Shown piece by piece: positions 35,878-45,300 of a stretch of DNA of 64,000 nt (position 1 is its first letter; each line of letters opens with the position of its first letter). Below the pieces are notes generated by a model that was not told the DNA's origin, did no database searches, and saw only the letters and a program-made list of their open reading frames with translations. This DNA is from an uncultured beta proteobacterium (GTDB lineage Bacteria; Pseudomonadota; Gammaproteobacteria; Burkholderiales; Burkholderiaceae_C). The stretch is from positions 24,885-88,884 of the forward strand of contig CAILZB010000041.1 in NCBI GenBank assembly GCA_903838565.1. The letters run 5' to 3'. Both the position numbers and the translations under genes were made by a program.

Positions 35878-37827
35878 ATGACTTTGCCCCCGGCGCAAGC
35901 GCGCTTCGATCGTCCTCGGCTGCTGGCCGACATCGGCGGCACCTACGCCCGCTTCACGCTGGAGGTGGCGCCGGGCGTGTTCGAGCACACCGTGTCGCTG
36001 CTGTGCGCGGACTATCCCGATTTCTACGCGGCAGTCTCCTCCTATCTGTCGGGTTTGAAGGTCGGACCGATCAAGAATTCGGCCGTGGCTATCGCCAACC
36101 CGGTGGCCGGCGATCTGGTGCAGATGACCAACTACCACTGGCGCTTTTCAATCGAGGAGATGCGTGAACGGTTGGGGTTCGACAACCTGATGGTGGTGAA
36201 CGATTTCACCGCGCTGGCGATGGCCCTGCCCAGCCTGTTGCCGCAGCAGCGCCGTCAGATCGGTGGCGGCACGGCTGTGCCGCGCAGCGTCGTGGGCTTG
36301 ATCGGCGCCGGCAGCGGTTTGGGTGTCTCGGGGCTGATTCCGGCCGACGACGGCTGGATTGCGCTGGGCACCGAAGGCGGACACACGAGTTTCTCACCGC
36401 GCGACGAGCGCGAAGTCTGGATCCTGCAATACGTCTGGCGCCAGTTCCCGCACGTCTCCTTCGAGCGACTGCTCTCGGGTCCCGGCATCGAACTCGTGTA
36501 TCGCGCGCTGGCCGAGCGCGCCGGCGTTCCTGCAAAGTCGCTGAGCGCGCCCGACATCGCGCAGCACGCGCTGGAGGGCAACGACCCGGTCTGCAGCGAG
36601 ACCATCGACGCCTTTTGCGGCATGCTGGGAACAGCCGCCGCGAATCTGGCTGTGACGCAGGGCGCGTTTGGCGGAATCTATATCGGCGGGGGCATCGTTC
36701 CCAAGTTGGGCACGCTGTTCGATCAGTCGCGGTTTCGCGAGCGCTTCGAGGACAAGGGGCGTTTCAGCGACTACATGAAGGCCATCCCCACCTTCGTCAT
36801 CACTGCCAGCGACGCCACCTTTGTCGGCGCGTCGGTGATCCTGTCGGCGCAGTTGCGCGGCATGGATTCAGACCAGGGATCGGCTATCCTGAGCCAGGTG
36901 CAACGCGCCCGCTCGCAACTCTCGCCGGCCGAGCAGCGCGTGGCCGACCACGTGCTGGCGCATCCGCATTCGGCGCTGAACGATCCGATCGCGCAGATCG
37001 CGCGCGCGGCCCAGGTCAGTCAGCCCACGGTGATCCGCTTTTGCCGCTCCATGGGCTGCGAGGGCCTGTCCGATTTCAAACTGCGCCTGGCTTCGGGGCT
37101 GACCGGCACCATGCCGATCACACACACCCAGGTGACGAGCGAAGACAGCATGCTGGAGCTGGGTGTCAAGGTGCTGAGCAACACCGCGTCGGCCATACTG
37201 CAGGTGCGTGACCACCTGAACCGCGACGCCATCGACCGCGCCGTGCGCCTCATCACGGCGGCGCAACGGGTCGAGTTTTACGCCGTGGGCCATTACGGCA
37301 ACGTGGCTGACGACGCGCAGTTCAAGTTCTTGCGCGTCGGTGTCTCATCCGCGGCGTACACGATTCCGCAACTCCAGGGGTTGGCGGCGAACCTGTTGAA
37401 TCCGGGCGTGGTCGCCGTCGTCATCAGCAGCAGCGGCCATGTGCCCGAACTGCTCGACGTGGTGGAAAAGGCGCGCGCACGAGGTGCGTCCGTGGTCGCG
37501 ATCACCGCCAGCCAGTCGCCGCTGGCACGCAAGGCGGACGTGGCCTTGATGGTCGATCACCACGAAGACATGGCCACACAGATGCCCATGATCAGCCGCA
37601 TCCTGCACCTGCTGATGATCGACATTCTGGTCGTGGGGGTGACGCTGCGCCGCGGTGCGCACAAGCTGCCCCTGCTCGGCGACGCCGTGACCGCCGCGCT
37701 GGACGAGGCCCAGGTCGCACCTGCGCCCGCGGCCGCCAAGCGCACCAGCCCGGGCGTGAGCACGGCCGGAACGCTGGCGCACCTGAGCTCGCACAGTCGC
37801 GGAACACCGGGCTTTCAGACTAACTGA
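35878..37827 (+). CDS. Glucokinase fused to RpiR/HexR-family transcriptional regulator
   Basis: The 649-residue bifunctional protein has residues 1-330 matching glucokinase (LLADIGGTYARF, MVVNDFTALAMALPSL, GAGSGLGVSGL, GEGGH-equivalent GTEGGHTSF, GGIYIGGGIVPKLG). Residues about 340-420 match the RpiR helix-turn-helix (SQLSPAEQRVADHVLAHP, QVSQPTVIRFCRSMGCEG). Residues about 460-590 form a SIS sugar-phosphate-binding domain (VEFYAVGHYGNVADDAQ, VVAVVISSSGHVPELLD). Such Glk-RpiR fusions are known from Burkholderia and relatives. ATG 35878 has GAGGA about 7 bases upstream. The regulator half is the best candidate to bind the TGTA-type palindromes at 14203, 14292 and 34431. Its 3' end overlaps the convergent hydrolase by 8 bp. 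Confidence 0.93.
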   Translation: MTLPPAQARFDRPRLLADIGGTYARFTLEVAPGVFEHTVSLLCADYPDFYAAVSSYLSGLKVGPIKNSAVAIANPVAGDLVQMTNYHWRFSIEEMRERLGFDNLMVVNDFTALAMALPSLLPQQRRQIGGGTAVPRSVVGLIGAGSGLGVSGLIPADDGWIALGTEGGHTSFSPRDEREVWILQYVWRQFPHVSFERLLSGPGIELVYRALAERAGVPAKSLSAPDIAQHALEGNDPVCSETIDAFCGMLGTAAANLAVTQGAFGGIYIGGGIVPKLGTLFDQSRFRERFEDKGRFSDYMKAIPTFVITASDATFVGASVILSAQLRGMDSDQGSAILSQVQRARSQLSPAEQRVADHVLAHPHSALNDPIAQIARAAQVSQPTVIRFCRSMGCEGLSDFKLRLASGLTGTMPITHTQVTSEDSMLELGVKVLSNTASAILQVRDHLNRDAIDRAVRLITAAQRVEFYAVGHYGNVADDAQFKFLRVGVSSAAYTIPQLQGLAANLLNPGVVAVVISSSGHVPELLDVVEKARARGASVVAITASQSPLARKADVALMVDHHEDMATQMPMISRILHLLMIDILVVGVTLRRGAHKLPLLGDAVTAALDEAQVAPAPAAAKRTSPGVSTAGTLAHLSSHSRGTPGFQTN

Positions 37828-38803
37828 GATCGGCGAACGCGTGCCGCAGGGCCCGCGCCGCATCCTGATGGGCGGTGTGCGCCTCGGGTATCGCTCGTCC
37901 CATCTTGATGAACTCGTGCACCACGCCGCGGTAGATCTCCAGTGCCACCGGCACCGCGGCAGCCCTGAGCTTGTCGGCGTAGGCCAGCCCTTCGTCCAGC
38001 AGCGGGTCGCATTCGGCCAGACCGAACCAGGCCGGCGCCAAGCCTTCGGCATCGATGGGCACTCCGCGCGCATCGCCCCCATCCAGCGGGGCAAAGCGCC
38101 AATCGGATCGGTCGGCCGGGCTGCGCAGGTACTGCTCGAACATCCACTGGATGTGCTCCGCTTCCAGCACAAAGCCGTGGCCAAAAGTGTGGTGCGAGGC
38201 GCTGTCCTGCTGCATTGCGCAGCCCGGGTAAAACAGCAGCTGCAGTGCCAACGCGATGCCGGCATCCCTGGCGTGCACCGCACACACTGCCGCCAGCGTG
38301 CCGCCGGCACTGTCGCCACCCACCGCCAGCTTCGTCCCGTCCAGCCCCAAAGCCGCCGCGTTGTGACTCAGCCAATGCAGCGCGTCCCAGGCATCGTCTG
38401 CGGCCGTGGGGAACCTGTGCTGCGGGGCCAGCCGGTAGTCCAGCGACAGCACGGAGCAATGGGCCAGATGGCTCAAGCTGCGGCACAACCGGTCGTGGGT
38501 GGCGATGCTGCCGATCGTGAAGCCTCCACCGTGCAGATACAGCAGCACGGGCAGCCGCTCATGGGTGGGTGCATACAGGCGCGCGGCCAGCAGCGCGCCG
38601 TCGCGCGCAGGCAGGGTCAGGTCCTCCACCCGCGCCAGCTTGTGCGGCGCAACCTCCAGCACATCGGCTCCTGCCTCGTAGGTGGCGCGCGCCTGCTGTG
38701 GCGTCAGCGCATGCAGGGGCGCACGCGCCGCACGAGCCATGCGGTCCAGCACACTGCGCATGGCCGGCGTCAGCAAGGCGCGGGGATTTCGATGGTGGGG
38801 CAT
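37820..38803 (-). CDS. HSL-family alpha/beta-hydrolase (esterase/lipase)
   Basis: The 327-residue hydrolase of the hormone-sensitive-lipase family has the oxyanion motif HGGGF (residues 91-95), nucleophile Ser165 in GDSAGG, Asp in ECDPLLDEG and His in VVHEFIKM. No signal peptide is visible, so it is cytoplasmic. It lies 68 bp after the GNAT gene in the same direction and may be the distal gene of the folP-glmM-GNAT group. Its stop overlaps the convergent glucokinase-regulator gene by 8 bp. It is expected to hydrolyse short-chain esters. Confidence 0.9.
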   Translation of the reverse strand: MPHHRNPRALLTPAMRSVLDRMARAARAPLHALTPQQARATYEAGADVLEVAPHKLARVEDLTLPARDGALLAARLYAPTHERLPVLLYLHGGGFTIGSIATHDRLCRSLSHLAHCSVLSLDYRLAPQHRFPTAADDAWDALHWLSHNAAALGLDGTKLAVGGDSAGGTLAAVCAVHARDAGIALALQLLFYPGCAMQQDSASHHTFGHGFVLEAEHIQWMFEQYLRSPADRSDWRFAPLDGGDARGVPIDAEGLAPAWFGLAECDPLLDEGLAYADKLRAAAVPVALEIYRGVVHEFIKMGRAIPEAHTAHQDAARALRHAFADLS

Positions 38804-38829
38804 GGTAGCGCCTTGGAAATTTCTGAATG

Positions 38830-38849
38830 CCGGTGGATTTCAGCACCGG
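38830..38849. repeat. Small hairpin between GNAT and hydrolase genes
   Basis: CCGGTG and CACCGG form a 6-bp stem with an 8-nt loop just after the GNAT stop. No clear T-run follows on the minus strand, so it is at best a weak terminator or pause site. Confidence 0.3.
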
Positions 38850-38871
38850 ACAGCGGGAGAAAGAGGCGACG

Positions 38872-39369
38872 CTACGCCAGCCACTTCTGCAGGAACTGCG
38901 CTTGGCCCAGAGCCGGATCGAGCTGGTAGCCGGCAAAGCCCACGCGCTCATACAGCCGGCGCGCGCTCTGGTTGCCCTGAAGGACTTCCAGCGTGAGCTT
39001 GCAGGCACCGCGTTCCAGCGCAATCGATTCGGCCAGGGCCAGCATCTGCTCGCCCACGCGCTGCCCGCGGTGGCTGGCGAGCACCACCACGTCGTGCACG
39101 TTCACCAGCGCTCGGCACTGGAAGGTGGAGAAGCCCTCGATGCAGTTGACCAGTCCCACCGGCAGATCGCCATCCCAAGCCAGTACGCTGTAAGCCTGGG
39201 GCCGCGCCGCGAGCGCACTCACGAGATGGGTCTTGACATGTTCGCTCAGCGCGTGGCCGCCCCCGGCGGGGTCCTGCGCGTAAGCGTCCAGCAGGCTCAC
39301 GAGCGCGCGCGCGTGTCCCGCGTCGGCGTAGTCGGCGCGCAGCACGCGCAGCTGGGGCAAGCCGGTCAT
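38872..39369 (-). CDS. GNAT family N-acetyltransferase
   Basis: The 165-residue GNAT protein transfers an acyl group from acetyl-CoA to an unidentified amine. The acetyl-CoA-binding strand and loop read [20 protein letters not shown], matching the Q/R-x-x-G-x-G/A pattern, and [21 protein letters not shown] is the usual second half. ATG 39369 overlaps the glmM stop (ATGA); a longer start at 39552 is a shadow of glmM. Tight coupling to glmM may hint at a link with amino-sugar metabolism, but GNAT genes occur in many contexts. Confidence 0.88.
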   Translation of the reverse strand: MTGLPQLRVLRADYADAGHARALVSLLDAYAQDPAGGGHALSEHVKTHLVSALAARPQAYSVLAWDGDLPVGLVNCIEGFSTFQCRALVNVHDVVVLASHRGQRVGEQMLALAESIALERGACKLTLEVLQGNQSARRLYERVGFAGYQLDPALGQAQFLQKWLA

Positions 39370-40700
39370 GTCGGTGACAGGGTTTGCGCGATGCGCTGCG
39401 CGCTGCTCAGCGCGACGGCGGGGTCGCGCGCTTCGACCATGACCCGCAGCAGCGGCTCGGTGCCGCTGGCGCGAATGAGCACGCGTCCGGTGTCGCCCAG
39501 TTCGGCCTCGACCACCTGGGTTTCGCTGCAAAAGCGCGCGTTGCTCTTCCACTCCTGGCCCGGCTGCAGGCGCACGTTGATCAGCGTCTGGGGAAACAAA
39601 GTGACGTCGGCCAGCAGTTGCACCATGCTTTTGCCGCTGCGCGCACAGGCCTGCAGCACCTGCAGCGCCGAGATCAGGCCGTCGCCGGTGCTGTGCTTGT
39701 CCAGCGCGAGCAGGTGGCCCGAGCCCTCGCCCCCGAGCAGCCAGCCGCGCCGGTCCAGTTCCTCCAGCACGTAGCGGTCGCCGACCTTGGCGCGAACGAA
39801 CTCCACGCCCAGCGTCTTCAAGGCCACTTCCACCGCCATGTTGGTCATGAGCGTTCCCACCGCGCCGGGCACGGCCTCGCCGCGATCGAGCCGCTCCTTC
39901 ACCATCAGGTACAGCACCTCGTCGCCGTTGAACAATCGCCCGGCGGCGTCGACGATCTGCAGGCGGTCGGCGTCACCGTCGAGCGCGATGCCGTAGTCGG
40001 CCTGGTGCGTCTTGACCGCCTCGATCAGCGCCTCGGGATGGGTGGCACCCACCTTGTGGTTGATGTTCAGGCCGTCGGGCGAGCAGCCGATGGCGATGAC
40101 CTCGGCCCCGAGTTCGTGGAACACCTTGGGTGCGATGTGATAGGCCGCGCCATTGGCCGCATCGACCACGATCTTCAGGCCCTTGAGCGTGAGGTCACTG
40201 GCGAACGTGCTCTTGCAGAATTCGATGTAGCGCCCGGCAGCGTCGTCCAGCCGGCGCGTCTTGCCCAACGCCGCCGAATCGGCCCACACCGGTGGCTCCT
40301 CCAGCGTGGCTTCCACCGCCTGCTCCCAGGCGTCGGACAATTTGGCGCCCTGGGCGCTGAAGAACTTGATGCCGTTGTCGGCAAAAGGGTTGTGGCTGGC
40401 GCTGATGACCACGCCCAGCGACGCGCGCTGGGTTCGCGTCAGATAGGCCACGCCGGGCGTGGGCAAGGGACCCAGCAGAACCACGTCCACGCCGGCCGAG
40501 TTGAAGCCGCTCTCCAGTGCGCTTTCCAGCATATAGCCCGAAATGCGCGTGTCCTTGCCGATCAGCACCGTGGGGCGCGCTTCGGATTTCTTCAACACGC
40601 GCCCCACGGCGTGGGCCAACCGCAGCACGAAGTCGGGGGTGATGGGCGCCTGGCCCACGGTGCCGCGAATGCCGTCGGTACCGAAATATTTTCTGCTCAT
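39366..40700 (-). CDS. glmM: Phosphoglucosamine mutase
   Basis: GlmM converts glucosamine-6-phosphate to glucosamine-1-phosphate for UDP-GlcNAc, peptidoglycan and LPS synthesis. The 444-residue protein has the phosphoserine loop [13 protein letters not shown], the Mg-binding DGDADR and the family opening [14 protein letters not shown] 40700 has AAGGAAC 8 bases upstream; a longer frame to 40904 enters folP. It lies 14 bp after folP, the standard proteobacterial order. Confidence 0.97.
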   Translation of the reverse strand: MSRKYFGTDGIRGTVGQAPITPDFVLRLAHAVGRVLKKSEARPTVLIGKDTRISGYMLESALESGFNSAGVDVVLLGPLPTPGVAYLTRTQRASLGVVISASHNPFADNGIKFFSAQGAKLSDAWEQAVEATLEEPPVWADSAALGKTRRLDDAAGRYIEFCKSTFASDLTLKGLKIVVDAANGAAYHIAPKVFHELGAEVIAIGCSPDGLNINHKVGATHPEALIEAVKTHQADYGIALDGDADRLQIVDAAGRLFNGDEVLYLMVKERLDRGEAVPGAVGTLMTNMAVEVALKTLGVEFVRAKVGDRYVLEELDRRGWLLGGEGSGHLLALDKHSTGDGLISALQVLQACARSGKSMVQLLADVTLFPQTLINVRLQPGQEWKSNARFCSETQVVEAELGDTGRVLIRASGTEPLLRVMVEARDPAVALSSAQRIAQTLSPT

Positions 40701-40714
40701 GGATGTGTTCCTTT

Positions 40715-41566
40715 TCAGGCGATTGTCGCAGCAGCGTGCACCGCTTCCAGAATCTTCAGGGCCGCCACGGTAGCCTGCACGTCGTGCACCCGCACGACGC
40801 TGGCGCCGCGCTGCACCGCCAGCATGGCCGCGGCCACGCTGGGCACCAAGCGCTCGGCCACATCGAGTCCGGTGACAGCCCCCAGCGTTGACTTGCGCGA
40901 CCAACCGACCAGCAAGGGGTAGCCCGGCACCAGCAGCTCGCGCTGACGCGCCAGCAACTGCAGGTTCTGCTGCACGGTCTTGCCAAAACCAATCCCGGGG
41001 TCCAGTGTGATGCGCGCGCGCTCCACGCCCGCAGCTTCCAGCGCCTGCGCCTGTGTCAACAGAAAGGAGCCCCCCTGCGCCACGGCGTCGCCCATCATTG
41101 GCTCGAGCTGCATGCTCTGTGGATCACGGTGCATGTGCATCAGGCAGACGCCGCAGGCGCCATGCCGGGCCACGACCTGCAGCGCGCCGGGTTGGCGCAG
41201 CGCCCAGATGTCGTTGATGATGTCAGCGCCCAGGTCCAGCGCGGCCTGCATCACCTCGGCCTTGTAGGTATCGATGGAGATCGGCAGCCCCAACTTGACG
41301 GCTTCGCGCAGCACCGGCAGCAGACGCTCCAGTTCATCCGGCGCCGGCAGCGGCGTGGAGCCCGGGCGCGTGGACTCGGCCCCCAGGTCCAGGATGTGCG
41401 CGCCTTCGCGCAGCAGCTGTTCGCATTGGCGCAGCGCCGAGGCCGTGTCGGCGCGCAGTCCGCCGCCGGAAAAGGAGTCGGGGGTGAGGTTGACGATGCC
41501 CATCACCTGGGGCTGGTGCAGGTTCAGTACGAAGCGCGTCGTTTTCCAGGTCAGGGATGGGGTCAT
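40715..41566 (-). CDS. folP: Dihydropteroate synthase
   Basis: FolP condenses 6-hydroxymethyl-dihydropterin pyrophosphate with p-aminobenzoate and is the sulfonamide target. The 283-residue protein shows [39 protein letters not shown] and [19 protein letters not shown] 41566 ([12 protein letters not shown]) gives the normal length; an upstream frame to 41710 is not family-like. It is the first gene of the folP-glmM-GNAT group, with ftsH absent from its usual place upstream and a divergent CBS gene instead. Confidence 0.96.
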   Translation of the reverse strand: MTPSLTWKTTRFVLNLHQPQVMGIVNLTPDSFSGGGLRADTASALRQCEQLLREGAHILDLGAESTRPGSTPLPAPDELERLLPVLREAVKLGLPISIDTYKAEVMQAALDLGADIINDIWALRQPGALQVVARHGACGVCLMHMHRDPQSMQLEPMMGDAVAQGGSFLLTQAQALEAAGVERARITLDPGIGFGKTVQQNLQLLARQRELLVPGYPLLVGWSRKSTLGAVTGLDVAERLVPSVAAAMLAVQRGASVVRVHDVQATVAALKILEAVHAAATIA

Positions 41567-41735
41567 GAGTGCCGATTTTCCCAGAATAAGGGTGAACCCT
41601 GACCGAGGACCCCGAAACCCAGGCACGTGCTCGGTAAAATCTCCAGCCAGCGAGACTGGCGGCCCGATATGGAAGGGATTCCAAGCAACAGTCCAGCGCG
41701 TCCTCAGCAAGTTGCCAAATATTTCGCCTTTTCCT

Positions 41736-42158
41736 ATGTTTGATCAATCTGTCAAGAAAATCATGCGGCAGGAGAAACTTCTCACTGCCCCGCCCCAGAC
41801 CAGTGTCAGCGAAGCCTCGCGCCTCATGGCGGAGAGGAATGTGGGCGCCATTCTCGTCATCGATGCGGGCTCGCTGGTCGGCATCTTCACCGAGCGCGAC
41901 GTGGTGTTTCGTGTGGTCGCCAAGGGGCTCGATCCCCAAGTCACGCCGCTGCAGGGCGTGATGACCGCCTCACCCATCAGCCTGGGGCCCAAGGCCTCCT
42001 ACGGCCACGCGATGTTGCTGATGCACGAGAACGGATTTCGTCACATCCCGGTGGTGGAAGACGGTCGCGCCGTCGGCATCGTGTCATCGCGCAATGCGAT
42101 GGACCCGGATCTGGAAGAGTTCGTCGCCGAAGAACGGCGGCGCGAGCACCATCGCTGA
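41736..42158 (+). CDS. CBS-domain pair protein
   Basis: The 140-residue protein consists almost entirely of two CBS domains (a Bateman module). The repeats read TSVSEASRLMAERNVGAILVID with GIFTERDV, and SYGHAMLLMHENGFRHIPVVED with GIVSSRNAM. Such modules bind adenine nucleotides and act as energy sensors. The initiation ATG 41736 has no strong ribosome-binding site; an open frame extends upstream to 41274 but is antisense to folP and lacks family match. It is divergent from folP. Partner unknown. Confidence 0.87.
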   Translation: MFDQSVKKIMRQEKLLTAPPQTSVSEASRLMAERNVGAILVIDAGSLVGIFTERDVVFRVVAKGLDPQVTPLQGVMTASPISLGPKASYGHAMLLMHENGFRHIPVVEDGRAVGIVSSRNAMDPDLEEFVAEERRREHHR

Positions 42159-42315
42159 ATTTCACGGTGCCCCGCTGGCTTGAGCGATCGGCAGCACAGA
42201 CGGTGCCCTGGGCGGTTTTCATGTAGATATGCGTTTCTTTCATAGTTACAAAGGGGCTTGAAAGCGCTGCGGGAGCCTAGAATGCCGGGCATCCACAAGA
42301 TGAAACGGAGCTCAC

Positions 42316-45300
42316 ATGACCACTCCCGCGCTCGCCGCCCTGCGTTCCTATACCCAGGAACACGCCGGCCCCGCCGCCGCCCAACTCGCTGATTTCGTCG
42401 CGGCCTATTTCGAGAACACCGACCCCGACGAGGTCCGGGCGCGAGGTCCCGCCACGCTGTTTGCCATTGCCAACGCGCACTGGCGTTTGCTCGCGGCGAA
42501 GCGCGATGCACACAGTGCCAGGATCCGGGTCTTCAACCCGACGCTGGCCGAAGACGGCTTCGTGAGTGAACACAGCGTGATTCAGATCGTCCACGACGAC
42601 ATGCCATTCCTGGTGGACTCCGTCACCATGGCGGTGAATCGCAGCGGCCGCACGGCGCACTGGATCGTGCACCCGCAACTGGTGCTGGAGCGCGACGCCG
42701 CAGGCGTTGTGGTCAAGACCAAGATCGCCACGCCGGGCAGCGAGAAGTCGCATCAGATTGAGTCGCTGATCCTGGTGGAGTGCGACCGCATGGTGAGCGA
42801 GGCCGATCGCAGCGCGTTGGCCGCCGATCTGGCGCGCGTGCTGGGCGACGTGCGCGCGGTGGTGCAGGACTGGCGCCCGATGCTGCAGCGTCTGCAGGCG
42901 GTCGGGGCTGCGTCTGCGCGCTCCACGCTGACCTCGGTCAATCAGCAGGAAGGCACGGAATTTCTGCGCTGGCTGGAAGACGAGCATTTCACCTTCCTGG
43001 GAGCGCGCGACTACGACTTGCAGCGCAGTGCCGATGGCGTGCGGCTGGTGGCCGTCCCCGAGTCGGGACTGGGCGTGCTGCGTGGCGCCGCACAGACGCC
43101 GGTGAACGTGCTGCCCGCGGGCGCCGTCGCGCTGATGGATTCCGACCAACTCGTGCTTGTGACCAAGGCCATGACGCGCGCCACCGTGCACCGTCCGGCG
43201 TGGCTGGATTACATCGCCGTCAAGCGCTTTGACGAGGATGGCCAGGTGGTCGGTGAGGCCCGCTTTCTGGGCCTGTACACCTCGACCGCCTACTCGGCCA
43301 GGGTGAGCGACATTCCGCAGGTGCGCCGACGGGTGAAGCTGGTGCTGGACGCCGCTGGCGTGCTGCCTGATAGCCATGCCGCCAAGTCGCTGCACGCCAT
43401 CCTGGACGCTTATCCGCGCGACGAGCTGTTCCAGATCGACGCCGACACCCTGACCGAACACGCCATCGGCATCCTGCGCCTGCAGGAGCGTCAGCGCACG
43501 CGCGTGTTTCTGCGCCGCGATCCCTTCGGGCGCTTCACGTCGGCCCAGGTGTTTGTGCCGCGCGAGCGCTTCAACACCGAGCTGCGCATCAAGATCGGTA
43601 CCGAGCTGATGCAGGCGCTGAACGGCCAGTCGCTGGAGTTCACACCGACGCTCACGGACAGCCCGCTGGCGCGCATTCACTACCTGGTGCGCGCCCGGGA
43701 TCAGGCGCCGCTGAGCGTGGACCTGAGCGCGCTGGAAGCGCGCGTTGCGCGATTGGCGCAGCGCTGGGAGGACGATTGCACCCTGGAGCTGTTGCAGGCG
43801 CTGGGTGAGGGTGCGGGCCTGGCGCTGGCGCACCGCTTTGTCGATGCCTTCCCCACCGCCTACCGCGAGGATTTCTCGGCGCAGGTGGGGGCTGAAGACG
43901 CCCAGATGCTGGCCGCACTCACGGCGGATTCACCGCTCGCGGTCAAGCTCTATCGTCCACTGGACGCGAGCGCGGGTCAGCTGCGCTTCAAGATCTACAA
44001 CAAGGCCAAGGTCGCGCTGTCGGACTCGCTGCCGGTGCTGGAACGCATGGGTGCGCGCGTGCTGGACGAGCACCCCTACCGCGTTGGCAACGGCGGCGAC
44101 GACGCGGGTCTGTGGATCCACGACCTTGGACTGCAACTGCCCGCCAGCACCGAACTCGCGGCGGTCAAGCTGCGCTTTGAAGCGCTGTTTTCCCTGGCCT
44201 GGAAGAACGAGGTCGAGAGCGACGAGCTGAACAAGCTGGTGCTCTCGACCACGCTCGAGGCCCGCGCCATCGCGGTGCTGCGCGCCTACACCCGCTACTT
44301 CAAGCAAATCGGTTTTTCCTTCAGCCAGAGCTACATCGAGGCAGCTTTGAACAAGAACGCCGCGATCGCGCAGGACATCAGCCTGCTGTTCGACGCGCGC
44401 TTTGACCCCGCCAACGCCGGCGATGCGGAGCAGCAGCGTCTGGCCACGGCGATCGAGCGCCAGCTCGACGCCGTCAGCAGTCTGGACGAAGACCGGATCC
44501 TGCGCCAGTTCTACGCCAGCGTGCTTGCGACCACGCGCACCAACGCCTGGCAGACCACGGCCAAGGGCGAGAACAAGCCCTACCTCAGCTTCAAATTCGA
44601 TCCGCACGCCCTGCACGGCGTGCCCGAACCCAAACCGCTGTTCGAGATCTGGGTCTATTCCCCGCGCGTCGAGGGCGTGCATCTGCGCAACGGCAAGGTG
44701 GCGCGCGGCGGTCTGCGCTGGTCGGATCGGCGCGAAGACTTCCGCACCGAAATACTGGGCCTGGTGAAGGCGCAGCAGGTGAAGAACACGGTGATCGTGC
44801 CGGTCGGCTCCAAGGGCGGCTTCGTGCTCAAGAACGCCCCCCCGGCAAGCGACCGAGAGGCCTTCATGGCCGAGGGCATCGCCTGCTACAAGCTGTTCCT
44901 GTGCGGACTGCTGGACCTGACCGACAACCTGGTGCATGGCGCGGTCGTGCCGCCGCAGCAGGTGCTGCGCCACGATCAGGACGACCCCTATCTTGTCGTG
45001 GCGGCGGACAAGGGAACGGCCACGTTCTCCGACATCGCCAACAGCGTCTCGGCCGACTACGGTTTCTGGCTGGGCGACGCCTTTGCCTCGGGCGGTTCGG
45101 TCGGCTACGACCACAAGAAGATGGGCATCACGGCGCGCGGCGCCTGGGAGTCGGTCAAGCGCCACTTTCGCGCGCTCGGCGTCAACACGCAGACCACGCT
45201 GTTCAGCGTGGTCGGCATCGGCGACATGTCAGGCGACGTCTTTGGCAACGGCATGCTGCTGTCGGATCACATCCAGCTGGTAGTGGCGTTCGATCATCGC

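Noticed and set aside
38830..38849. Terminator after the GNAT gene
   Set aside because: Six-base stem without a proper T-run; not enough for a terminator call.
42277..43833. 518-residue minus-strand frame opposite gdhB
   Set aside because: Shadow of gdhB with low-complexity His/Arg/Gln composition.
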